A stretch of DNA of 13,485 nt from an uncultured Bacteroidales bacterium (GTDB lineage Bacteria; Bacteroidota; Bacteroidia; Bacteroidales; UBA932), in NCBI GenBank assembly GCA_946405485.1, contig CAMJHJ010000040.1:1-13485 (forward strand), written 5' to 3'. The notes under the pieces were generated by a model, which saw only the letters and a program-made list of their open reading frames with translations, did not search any database and was not told the DNA's origin. The position numbers and the translations under genes were made by a program. Positions within the stretch are counted from its first letter, which is position 1. The number at the start of each line of letters is the position of its first letter. Positions 1 through 7,898 of the stretch are shown piece after piece.

Positions 1-247
<247 letters not shown>

Positions 248-248
<1 letters not shown>

Positions 249-1699
249 TGGAGATCATCAGTTTCGATACGCAGGGCTCCGCCATTGCCAAGAATGCCTT
301 TTGGGGATTCTTGCTGCAGGTGCTGCTCAAGTTCAAAGGCGTCATTCTCCTACCCATTGTCGTCCATTACCTTTCCAGCGACGTTCTTGGGGAGTGGAAA
401 CTGATTACGACGACGGTGTCGGTCTTGCTGCCTGTCATCTCCCTGAACCTTTTCGATGGGAGCGGGATGTTCTTCTCGTCCGATGTGGACAAGGCCTCCG
501 TCCGGAAAAAGTATTACTCGGTCTTCAACCTCGCCCTGATGCTGGAAGCCGCATCTTTGGTCCTGTGTATTGCCGCAGCTTGGCTTGTCAAGGCGCTGGA
601 CGCCCGTTTCCTGCTGATGGTATTCGTCTATTTTGTGGCGATGTACAACTACAAGATGGGCATCATGCTCCTGCAGACGTATCAGAAGTCCCGGTTTCTG
701 ATGATCTTGAACCTGACGGCGGAGTACGGGAGCTTTCTCCTTTCGCTGTTGCTCATCGCCCTGGGATTCCGGGATGTCGTCGTCCTGTTGGCCCCGCCGG
801 TCATCCTGTACTCCTTCCTTTCCGCGTTCATGTTTTTCCGAATCCGGAAAGAGATTTCCTATTGGGGGGGCGTCGACAGGGAATTCATCCGGACAACCCT
901 GCCCATCAGCCTGTCCCTGATGCCTGTCTATCTGGCCGAATGGGTCCTGATGGCTATCGGCGTCTATGCCCTGAATCATTTCTATGGGGAGGGGACGGTC
1001 GGCTTTTACTCCGTTCTCACCTCGCTGGCCAGTCTGACCCTGTCGCTTCGGGCTACGCTCCAATTCTTCTGGTTCTCGACCTGCAGCAACATGATCCGGA
1101 GCGGGGACAGTCAGTTCCTCCCGTTTTTCCATACGGTCATCAAAGTCTATCTGCTGCTCATCGCCGTCGCCCTGGTGCTCTATGCCGGTTTCTCGCGCGA
1201 ACTCATCCTCATCATGGCCGAGGCGGAGTATCTCCCCATAGAGAAAGGCCTGTATGTGGTCGTTCTAGGCAACTGCCTGATGGTGCTTTCCTGTATTTGG
1301 AATGGGATCATGTACGCGAGGGGGGAGGGTGCCAAGATAACCGCTTCTTATCTGATTGCCGGGGCGGTTGCCGTCATTCTGTCTCCGTTTCTCACCAAAT
1401 GGATCGGCCTTCTTGGCGCGGCGCTTTCCTATCTGGCCGCCAATGCGACCCTGTTCGTGGTGATGCTTCGCAAGGCCGGAAACATAGGGCTGACGTTCAC
1501 CCCAAGAGAACGGCGTTTCGGCCTTGTGCTCCTGCTCATCGTCGGCTTGTGTTCGGCCCTGGTCGCCACGGGTGTTCCGCATTTGTGGACCGCGATTGCT
1601 TGCGGGGCGGCCTTCGTCCTGATTTTGGCGTTGAACGAGACGACCAGTTTCATTCCACTCCGTTCAATCGCTAGTTTGTTTGAAAGAAAAGGAATCTAG
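248..1699 (+). CDS. wzx: Wzx-type polysaccharide flippase (MOP superfamily)
   Basis: This 483-residue, strongly hydrophobic protein shows about 12-14 predicted membrane helices by eye (for example residues 18-40, 50-68, 93-114, 152-172, 177-197, 294-314, 333-355, 365-405, 424-441 and 446-464). Length and layout fit the polysaccharide transporter branch of the MOP/MATE superfamily, which flips undecaprenyl-pyrophosphate-linked oligosaccharide across the inner membrane. The N-terminal pattern (amphipathic start, then KNAFWGFLLQVLLKF and LP-IV-YLSSDVLGEW) is typical of this family. The start is the GTG at 248, in the TAGTG overlap with the preceding stop; the next in-frame Met is near residue 74 and would delete the first two helices. 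A longer reading frame covers almost the same DNA in another phase but encodes a Pro/Arg/Ser/Gly-rich, membrane-free product and is not real. Substrate specificity cannot be inferred. Confidence 0.88.
1689..1693 (+). promoter_or_regulatory. Shine-Dalgarno-like AAGGA before the flavoenzyme gene
   Basis: The sequence AAGGA sits six bases before the ATG at 1700, inside the last codons of the flippase gene. Most other starts in the window have no such motif. It may help initiation at this TAGATG junction, where the genes abut without overlapping. In a purine-rich coding end it could also be chance. Confidence 0.35.
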
Positions 1700-2944
1700 A
1701 TGGATATCGTGATCGGTGCCGGTATCTCCGGTCTCTCCTATGCCGCCTTCAATCCGGGGCGGAACTGCCTGGTTCTCGAGGCAGATCGGCGGATTGGCGG
1801 CTATTGCAAGACGACCCGCCGGAACGGGTTTGTCTGGGACTATTCCGGTCATTTCTTCCATTTCCGGAACTCGGAGATCAAGGATTTCGTGATGGCTGGG
1901 ATCCATCCCGACTTGCTTCTGACCATCCGGAAATCCGCCCGGATCCGCTATAAGGACCGGCTGGTCGATTATCCGTTCCAGAAGAACATTCACCAGTTGG
2001 AGAAGGAGGAATTCATTGACTGCCTGTACGACATGTTCAACTGTGGAGGCCCTTATGGGACATTCAAGGAGATGCTATACGCCAAGTTCGGCAAGTCCAT
2101 TTCCGAGAAGTTCCTCTGCCCCTACAACCGGAAACTTTATGCATGCGACCTCGATCTTTTGGACAAGGATGCGATGGGCCGTTTCTTCCCCTATGCCGAT
2201 CCCCTCGAAGTCGTCCGGAATTTCCGCAGGCAGGAAAACGGAGCCTACAACGACATATTCATCTACTCGAAGGAAGGCGCGCAGTCTTTTGTTGATTCCA
2301 TCGCTTCGCATGTCGATCCGGACCGGATCCGGACGGGGGCTCGGGTGGTGTCAGTCGACCTGGACAGGCATCGGGTCAGCCTCGCTTCGGGGGAGGTGCT
2401 CCCGTATGACCGGTTGGTCAGCACGCTCCCGTTTCCGCGGCTGCTGGATTTGTGCGGCATCCCGTATGATGCTTCCATCTATTCTGCCAATCAGGTCCTG
2501 GTGTTCAATTTAGGATTCGATTCCAAAGGACCGGACACGACCGACCATTGGCTCTATTTCCCCGAGGAAAGATACTGTTTCTATCGGGTGGGCTTCTACG
2601 ACAATATCCTGGGGCAGGACCGGACTTCCTTGTATGTGGAGCTCGGATTTCCTGGCGGAGGCCGGATCGCCCCGGAGACTTGGCTTCCCTGCGTCCTGGC
2701 TGACCTGGAAACGGCTGGTATCATCCGGCGGGACCAGGAACTCGTGGACCATGAGGTGATCGTCATGAATCCGGCCTATGTCCATATCAACCGCAAGTCG
2801 CAGGAGGATGTCGAGGCTAGGAAGGAGATACTCCGTGAAAAAGACGTGTATTCCATTGGCCGGTATGGCAGCTGGACCTATTGCTCCATCGAAGATAACA
2901 TCGTCGAGGCGCGGGCTTTGGCGGAGAAACTGAACGGACGATGA
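1700..2944 (+). CDS. FAD-dependent oxidoreductase, UDP-galactopyranose-mutase/amine-oxidase-like
   Basis: This 414-residue protein begins directly with a Rossmann FAD-binding motif, IGAGISGL (residues 5-12), followed by E27 at the end of strand 2 (ribose-binding position) and the GG pair at 33-34. A YSGHFFHF segment (48-55) resembles the G-x-H-x-F-H loop of UDP-galactopyranose mutases. The middle has YPFQ (91-94) and EKFLCPYNRKLYA (136-148), and the C-terminus has IGRYGSW (386-392), the second flavin-contacting region of this superfamily. The family contains flavoenzymes that rearrange or oxidise sugar nucleotides, as well as protoporphyrinogen oxidases. In a glycan locus beside a flippase, a sugar-nucleotide role is far more likely than haem synthesis. 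It could be a divergent mutase making a furanose donor, but that is inference. It is probably cytoplasmic. The ATG follows the flippase TAG without a gap, and its stop overlaps the next start (ATGA). Confidence 0.83.
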   Translation: MDIVIGAGISGLSYAAFNPGRNCLVLEADRRIGGYCKTTRRNGFVWDYSGHFFHFRNSEIKDFVMAGIHPDLLLTIRKSARIRYKDRLVDYPFQKNIHQLEKEEFIDCLYDMFNCGGPYGTFKEMLYAKFGKSISEKFLCPYNRKLYACDLDLLDKDAMGRFFPYADPLEVVRNFRRQENGAYNDIFIYSKEGAQSFVDSIASHVDPDRIRTGARVVSVDLDRHRVSLASGEVLPYDRLVSTLPFPRLLDLCGIPYDASIYSANQVLVFNLGFDSKGPDTTDHWLYFPEERYCFYRVGFYDNILGQDRTSLYVELGFPGGGRIAPETWLPCVLADLETAGIIRRDQELVDHEVIVMNPAYVHINRKSQEDVEARKEILREKDVYSIGRYGSWTYCSIEDNIVEARALAEKLNGR

Positions 2945-4353
2945 GGCTGCTCTTGATTTGTGACAACCCGGCCGAGATCGGGGGCGTTTCCAACTACACC
3001 CGCCCGCTGTTCCGGGAACTCCGGAATCAGGGATGCGATGTGACACTGCTGTGCACATCGTCGATGCTGCACCGTTTCCACTTCTTCCGGCGGAGCGGCA
3101 TCCACTCTTTAGGGGACGGTGTCTTTGAGTATTACAACTGCCCGATCCTGCCCACAAACTACAGCCATCCGGCGAATGACCTCAGTAACGTGCGGATGGA
3201 GAAGGAAATCCGCCGATTCTTGAAATCCGGCCATTTTGATGTCGTCCATATCCACAGCATGGTGGGGATGCCGATCTCCCTCTACGGTCTCCTCAAGGAA
3301 ACCGGTGCCCGGATTCTCACGACCGTCCACGAGTACTGGTGGCTATGCCCCTATCGGGTCATGGTGGATTTCAACAATCGGATCTGTGACGGACCGGAGG
3401 ATTTGGTCCGCTGCGCATATTGCACCCGTCAGCGGGGGTATGTCAAGGACGACCGGTATCGGGTGTTCGTGCTCAAGTTCGAGAAGACTTTCCCACGCTT
3501 GCATGCCGCTCTGTTCCATCTTTACCGGAAACTGAGACCGCTTCCCCCGCTGTCAGACGCTGGTTCGCTCGAGTTTGGCCAGGACGAGGTTCCTGCCGGC
3601 TTCGATCCGGTCCTGGCACGTGCCTGGAAGACCCGCCTGGAGGCCTGCATCGCCGGCTTGAACCTGTGCGACCGGGTCATCGGCGTCTCCGAAGACGTTC
3701 GGCGCATCCTGATCAAGTACGGTGTGGACGCTGACCGGATTCTCGTCCAGCACATTGGCAGCGCCATCGCGGAAAAGACGATACCTCATACCCGGACGGT
3801 GGATCCGGCCCATGTCGTGTTCGGTTTCATCGGCGGGGTCGGATTCTACAAGGGCGTCCACCAGCTGGTGAAAGCCTATGCCGGACTTCCTGTCTCCATG
3901 AAGGAGCGTTCCCGGCTGGAAATCTTCGGTAAGTATGAGCAGCCCTATGTCGACGCCATCACAAATGCCTATCTGGGTAACGAGACAGACCGCGGCCGCG
4001 TTGCATTCCATGGGCGATTTTCTCCGGAAGACATTCCAGGTATCACGAACCGGATCGACATCAGTGTCCTTCCTTCCCTATGTGCCGATACCGCTCCGCA
4101 GACGATCTTTGAAAGCTTTAACGCGGGACTTCCCATCATAGCGCCGCGGGTGGGCGGATTTCCTGATTTTGTCATCGACGGGGAGAACGGCCTGCTATAT
4201 CCGGCAGGGAACGTTGAAGGCCTCAGGGCCTGTCTTGCAGCCGTGCTCGAGGATGTTTCCCTGCTCGGACGCTTCCGGGAGCGGATTCCCAGGACCAAGA
4301 CGATGCCAGAGAACGTCCGGGAACTCCTTGCGCTGTACAACACATTGTCATGA
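2941..4353 (+). CDS. GT4-family glycosyltransferase
   Basis: This 470-residue GT-B protein would transfer a sugar from a nucleotide donor to the growing lipid-linked oligosaccharide at the cytoplasmic membrane face. The N-terminal acceptor domain opens with MRLLLICDNP and the loop IGGVSNYT (13-20), and has HIHS (103-106) and TVHEYWWLCP (128-137). A four-cysteine cluster (C136, C149, C158, C161) follows, a pattern I recall from a GT4 subgroup, possibly a metal site. The C-terminal donor domain has GFIGGVGFYKGVHQLV (295-310), LPSL (377-380), TIFESFNAGLP (388-398) and NGLLYP (416-421). In the usual E-x7-E pair the first Glu is Asp (D383) and the second is E391. The gene overlaps the flavoenzyme by four bases (ATGA) and the polymerase by four bases, which suggests translational coupling. 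Donor and acceptor cannot be read from the sequence. Confidence 0.92.
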   Translation: MRLLLICDNPAEIGGVSNYTRPLFRELRNQGCDVTLLCTSSMLHRFHFFRRSGIHSLGDGVFEYYNCPILPTNYSHPANDLSNVRMEKEIRRFLKSGHFDVVHIHSMVGMPISLYGLLKETGARILTTVHEYWWLCPYRVMVDFNNRICDGPEDLVRCAYCTRQRGYVKDDRYRVFVLKFEKTFPRLHAALFHLYRKLRPLPPLSDAGSLEFGQDEVPAGFDPVLARAWKTRLEACIAGLNLCDRVIGVSEDVRRILIKYGVDADRILVQHIGSAIAEKTIPHTRTVDPAHVVFGFIGGVGFYKGVHQLVKAYAGLPVSMKERSRLEIFGKYEQPYVDAITNAYLGNETDRGRVAFHGRFSPEDIPGITNRIDISVLPSLCADTAPQTIFESFNAGLPIIAPRVGGFPDFVIDGENGLLYPAGNVEGLRACLAAVLEDVSLLGRFRERIPRTKTMPENVRELLALYNTLS

Positions 4354-5597
4354 AGTACAAGGGCCTCTCAAAAAAACGGAACAGCCTGTGCGTCGAGCTT
4401 CTATTCCTGATGCTCGTCTCCTCCCGTTTTTTTGACCTGGTCGCCTTTGAACCTTTCCTGGCAGGCGGCGGACACATCTTCCTCATGCTGGGTACGATGG
4501 CCGTTATCTACATGACCCAGTTGGGTTTCCAGCTCCGTACCGGTATCCTGAAGAACATGACATCCGTGTGGTGGATCCTCGCTGGCCTCTGTCTTTCCTT
4601 CATCGCTGCGTACAGGTACTATCATCAGCCCTTTTATCTTTCCTTCGTCGTCAACCGTCAGTTCTTCAGTTTGCTGGTTTTCCCGCTGCTCCTGGCCGTG
4701 CGCCCGACTTTCCGGGAGTTGAAATGGGCCCTGTACTCTTTCAGCATCCTTTGTGCGCTCACCACTTTCTATGTGTCCTTCGTTGACCAGTCCTTGGTGC
4801 CTGCCAAGGAATTCATGCCATTCATTGAGGAAGGTGATTTCGTCCACATGGTTTCCGGCCTGCATTTCGTCGTGATCGCATTCATCTTTTCCCTGTATGA
4901 ATACCGCCGTAGGAGGACTATCCGGAAACTGCTTCCCGTCGCCCTGCTCTTCCTTTTCATCTTTATTGCGAGAAACCGGACTTTCCTGATTTCGACATGC
5001 TTTATCGTAGCTCTCTCCGTCCTGTCCAACCGTTCGGCCCGTTCCCGTCTATATGCATTTGCGGTGATGAGTATTGCCGTCGCTATAGTTGCTGTCGTTC
5101 TCATCGATACCATCCATTCCCTGTTCCTCGAGACGGTGGACCAGCTGACCAATCCTGAGTACAATCGGATCAAGGCAATCCTGTATGCCTTCTCGTTGCC
5201 CAATGGAAAGGCCTCCATCCTGATCGGAAACGGTTTCGTCTCGGGTAATTTCAACCCCATCGTCGACGAGTTGCGGCAAGAAGGAATCTACTATTCGGAC
5301 ATCGGGCTGGTCGGTTTGTGGCATGTTTATGGATTGCTTCCCGTACTTGCCATCCTGCAAAGCGTTATCCGGGGCCTTTCCGTCAATCATTCCCTCGAAG
5401 TCCGGGGCAATGCCCTGCTCATCCTGACCTGTTCGCTGACCGTCGGCTATTTCGCTTCCGTCGAGACGCTGACCTGGCTTTGTTTCTATCTGTATTTCCT
5501 GTATTCTGACAGGGAATATGCCAAGGCCGTGGAAAGACATCGGATCGAGGTACGCAACAGGCTGATGCAGAAGTATCGATCCCTTATTTCCAATTAA
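4350..5597 (+). CDS. Wzy-like O-antigen/capsule polymerase (O-antigen ligase-family membrane protein)
   Basis: This 415-residue polytopic membrane protein has about 11-12 hydrophobic helices (roughly 41-59, 72-88, 102-118, 125-142, 166-183, 194-225 as two, 233-252, 316-340, 353-370, 372-386). A larger hydrophilic loop lies between about 253 and 315, just before the segment YYSDIGLVGLWHVYG (314-328). That layout, with ARNRTFLI (207-214) before the loop and the G-N-G-F stretch (293-296) inside it, matches the Wzy/WaaL group. These enzymes join undecaprenyl-linked repeat units in the periplasm or ligate chains to an acceptor. One copy beside a Wzx flippase favours the polymerase role, but polymerase and ligase cannot be separated by sequence alone, so no symbol is given. 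The ATG lies in an ATGA overlap with the preceding GT4. The start is followed by a basic segment (KYKGLSKKR), consistent with a cytoplasmic N-terminus. Confidence 0.78.
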   Translation: MKYKGLSKKRNSLCVELLFLMLVSSRFFDLVAFEPFLAGGGHIFLMLGTMAVIYMTQLGFQLRTGILKNMTSVWWILAGLCLSFIAAYRYYHQPFYLSFVVNRQFFSLLVFPLLLAVRPTFRELKWALYSFSILCALTTFYVSFVDQSLVPAKEFMPFIEEGDFVHMVSGLHFVVIAFIFSLYEYRRRRTIRKLLPVALLFLFIFIARNRTFLISTCFIVALSVLSNRSARSRLYAFAVMSIAVAIVAVVLIDTIHSLFLETVDQLTNPEYNRIKAILYAFSLPNGKASILIGNGFVSGNFNPIVDELRQEGIYYSDIGLVGLWHVYGLLPVLAILQSVIRGLSVNHSLEVRGNALLILTCSLTVGYFASVETLTWLCFYLYFLYSDREYAKAVERHRIEVRNRLMQKYRSLISN

Positions 5598-5605
5598 TCA
5601 TTCCC

Positions 5606-6442
5606 ATGATAGGCATTGTTGTCGTCAGTTACCGTTCCGATGACCGGACCGTGACCTTCGTCACTCGGGAATTGCCCAGGATCGGTCTTCCGTACAGGGT
5701 CGTGGTCGTGGATAACGGGGCGACGGAGGAAGAGGCCGAGTCACTCCGGGAGCGGGCAGGCTGCGAGGTTCTCGCCCGAGAAAACGACGGTTACGCGTCC
5801 GGTTGCAATGCCGGGGCTGGTTATCTGTGCCAAGACCCGGCTGTGGACGTGCTGTTGTTCACGAATGATGACATCCGTTTCGCTTCGGATGACGTTGTGG
5901 ACCGGCTTGTTGACAAGTTGAAGGATTCGCCGGACATCGGCGTCATCGGTCCGGAGGTCATCGGGACGGATGGGAAGAGGCAATCCCCGGAACCCTATAA
6001 AGGGTTGTGGAAACAGTATGTCTGGATGTATCTTTCCACCCCGTTCCTGAGCCGGAAGGCGAAGCGGCGGATTTTTCAGCTGGATGCATCTGAGGAAGCG
6101 GAGGAGGGGGAGTGCTATCGGGTGATGGGATCCTTCTTCCTCTGTCCCCGGGAAGCCTGGGAGCAGGCCGGCGGGATGGATTCCCATACTTTCCTGTATG
6201 CCGAGGAACCCATTCTTTCCGAGCGGATGCATCGGGTGAACCGCATCGTTTATTTCCTGCCATCCGTTACCGTGATTCACGAGCATGGAAGTACAATCTG
6301 GAAGCACTGGGCGAAGAAAAAGGCGGCCTGGCTTCAGTATCGGAGCAACGCTTATTATTACAGGACTTACAAAGGGTATCCGGCCTGGCAGATTTCGCTG
6401 GTGGGCTGGATTTACCGCCTGATCCTCACTATCAAACGATAA
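5606..6442 (+). CDS. GT2-family glycosyltransferase, rhamnosyltransferase-like
   Basis: This 278-residue GT-A enzyme has its motifs in order: VVVSYR (5-10), VVVDNGAT (33-40), ENDGYASGCNAG (59-70), the metal/donor-binding TNDDI (86-90), and a MGSFFLCPREAWEQAGG segment (174-190) followed by MDSHTFLYAEE. The EN-GY-GCN-G block and the F-L-Y-x-E-E region are those of the WbbL/RfbF-like branch of GT2, many of which use dTDP-L-rhamnose. The nearby rmlB makes that donor plausible but does not prove it. HEHG (225-228) lies in the C-terminal acceptor part, and the basic, aromatic tail (residues 234-278) suggests membrane association. The start at 5606 comes eight bases after the polymerase stop, the largest gap in the window, with no Shine-Dalgarno sequence. 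Its stop is one base before the first beta-helix gene. Confidence 0.9.
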   Translation: MIGIVVVSYRSDDRTVTFVTRELPRIGLPYRVVVVDNGATEEEAESLRERAGCEVLARENDGYASGCNAGAGYLCQDPAVDVLLFTNDDIRFASDDVVDRLVDKLKDSPDIGVIGPEVIGTDGKRQSPEPYKGLWKQYVWMYLSTPFLSRKAKRRIFQLDASEEAEEGECYRVMGSFFLCPREAWEQAGGMDSHTFLYAEEPILSERMHRVNRIVYFLPSVTVIHEHGSTIWKHWAKKKAAWLQYRSNAYYYRTYKGYPAWQISLVGWIYRLILTIKR

Positions 6443-6443
6443 C

Positions 6444-7898
6444 ATGTTCCTGACAATTCTCCTGTCCGTCATCCTTCCGGTGACCGGCCAGCAGGATTTC
6501 GACCGGCTGGGTGAGCGCATCGACACGCTTCTCTTGGCAGGAGAGCGGGAGGTGGAGGTGCGTTTTGCTCCGGGAACCTATTACTTCAGGGAAGGACACT
6601 TGCGCCTTTCGGGTATTGAGGCGCCGGAAACGATCGTGCGGCTGAAGGGCGACGGGGCCGTATTGACAGGGTACGAAGACGGGCAAGGGCCTACGTTCAG
6701 CTGCGGATTCGTCAACAGGGAAAGGCGGGAGGCTATCGATGTCCTGGGCCCCGTAAGAAAGGCCGGATTCTGGCCGTTGCGCGTTCCATTCAGCGAAGAC
6801 CTGTATGTCCTACGCTGCAAAGGCCTCCCCAATGTGTCCGAGGTCGGAGCGGCCGGGATGAAGATTGTCCTGTCTCAGTGGTTTGTAGGTGCCGTTTATG
6901 ATGTGGTCAAGATTTCAAGAGGGTGGATCTTTTTCCGGCGTGTGCCGTACCGTACCCGGATATGGTCCGAACTGCGTTTCGGCCGCTGTCTTCCCCGGTT
7001 CATGTTGTTCTCGCCCGGGAAAGCCGGCTCGCATTATCCTTGCGCCGCATCGAACTTTCTTTCCGTGGAAAACTCCCGTTTCGGCAGTATCGTGCTGGAG
7101 GGAATTCACTTCTTGGGAAACGGAGAAGGGGACCGGCTGATCCGTTTCTGCGGAGTGGATGCCGATTCCGTCGTCGTCCGCGGATGCACTTTTGAGGGAA
7201 TCCGATCCAAGGGTATCCTAGTGGAGCAGACGGATTGTTTCCGCTTACTGGACAATGCATTTCTGAAGGGCGCCTTGAACCAGGTTTTTGTGGATAAGAC
7301 GGCCGATGATGCCCGGATTGAAGGGAACCGTTTCTTGGAGAACGGACTTCTGATGACCAACGATCCCGTCTTGGACTGCAAGGGAAGTCACTTTCTGGTC
7401 CGGAACAACTATTTCCGGGATTTCTCCTATTCAGCCATCGGTGCTGGCCTCCATTTCACAGATACGGCCGGGCTGGTGACTTCCGGGGTCATCGAGAAGA
7501 ACGAAATCTGTATGTCGGAAGGTTATCGGCAAGCGCCGATGCGCTCTCTGATCGATGGCGGCGCCATCTATGTCTGGACGCAGAACAAGGATCTCACCAT
7601 CCGGGAGAACTACATCCATGATATTGCAGGCCCGCACGGAAACCGCGGTATCTTCGGGGATGACGGTGTCGTGAATTTGACGGTTACCGACAATACCGTC
7701 CTGCGTGTCCGGGGTAGCTATGCCATTGATGTCCGGCGTGTCCACCGGATCGGCCGCCGCAAGGATTCCGCCCTCCGGCTGGTCAACTATGGGGTCGTCA
7801 TCAAGGATAACACTTATGACGGGCGCGTCCGTCTCCATGTCCGGAAAAACGATCCGGACAGTTACTTGGGCGGAAATACTAAGCTGAAGAATCCATAA
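6444..7898 (+). CDS. Exported right-handed parallel beta-helix protein (first copy)
   Basis: This 484-residue protein starts with a hydrophobic stretch (MFLTILLSVILPVTG, residues 1-15) that looks like a short signal peptide, though without a basic n-region. It has no lipobox cysteine, so the mature protein is probably periplasmic or secreted. A PGTYYF motif (43-48) and GDGAVLTG (69-76) open a solenoid. From about residue 205 there are successive short strands ending in N/D turns (GIHFLGNGEGD, VRGCTFEGI, LLDNAFLKG, IEGNRFLENG, VRNNYFRDF), the signature of a pectate-lyase-like beta-helix. The best-conserved part versus the paralogue at 9905-11278 is residues 331-408: AGLHF, DGGAIYVWTQN, NYIHD and NRGIFGDDG. 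Such folds occur in polysaccharide lyases, C5-epimerases, glycosidases and phage tailspikes. A role in modifying or trimming the glycan after export is inferred. The TAA stop overlaps the next ATG by one base. Confidence 0.88.
   Translation: MFLTILLSVILPVTGQQDFDRLGERIDTLLLAGEREVEVRFAPGTYYFREGHLRLSGIEAPETIVRLKGDGAVLTGYEDGQGPTFSCGFVNRERREAIDVLGPVRKAGFWPLRVPFSEDLYVLRCKGLPNVSEVGAAGMKIVLSQWFVGAVYDVVKISRGWIFFRRVPYRTRIWSELRFGRCLPRFMLFSPGKAGSHYPCAASNFLSVENSRFGSIVLEGIHFLGNGEGDRLIRFCGVDADSVVVRGCTFEGIRSKGILVEQTDCFRLLDNAFLKGALNQVFVDKTADDARIEGNRFLENGLLMTNDPVLDCKGSHFLVRNNYFRDFSYSAIGAGLHFTDTAGLVTSGVIEKNEICMSEGYRQAPMRSLIDGGAIYVWTQNKDLTIRENYIHDIAGPHGNRGIFGDDGVVNLTVTDNTVLRVRGSYAIDVRRVHRIGRRKDSALRLVNYGVVIKDNTYDGRVRLHVRKNDPDSYLGGNTKLKNP

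Noticed and set aside
1700..2944. Protoporphyrinogen oxidase (haem synthesis)
   Set aside because: Automated pipelines often give this name to the superfamily, but the UGM-like loop and the glycan locus make a sugar-related role far more likely.
5598..5605. Possible internal promoter or terminator between the polymerase and GT2 genes
   Set aside because: Eight bases are too few for either, and no hairpin or Bacteroidota -7/-33 pattern could be supported in the flanking sequence.
6444..7898. AlgG-type mannuronan C5-epimerase or a phage tailspike
   Set aside because: The fold is compatible, but the DPHD motif of AlgG is absent, there is no carbohydrate-binding/sugar-hydrolase (CASH) repeat layout I can confirm, and no phage genes are nearby.
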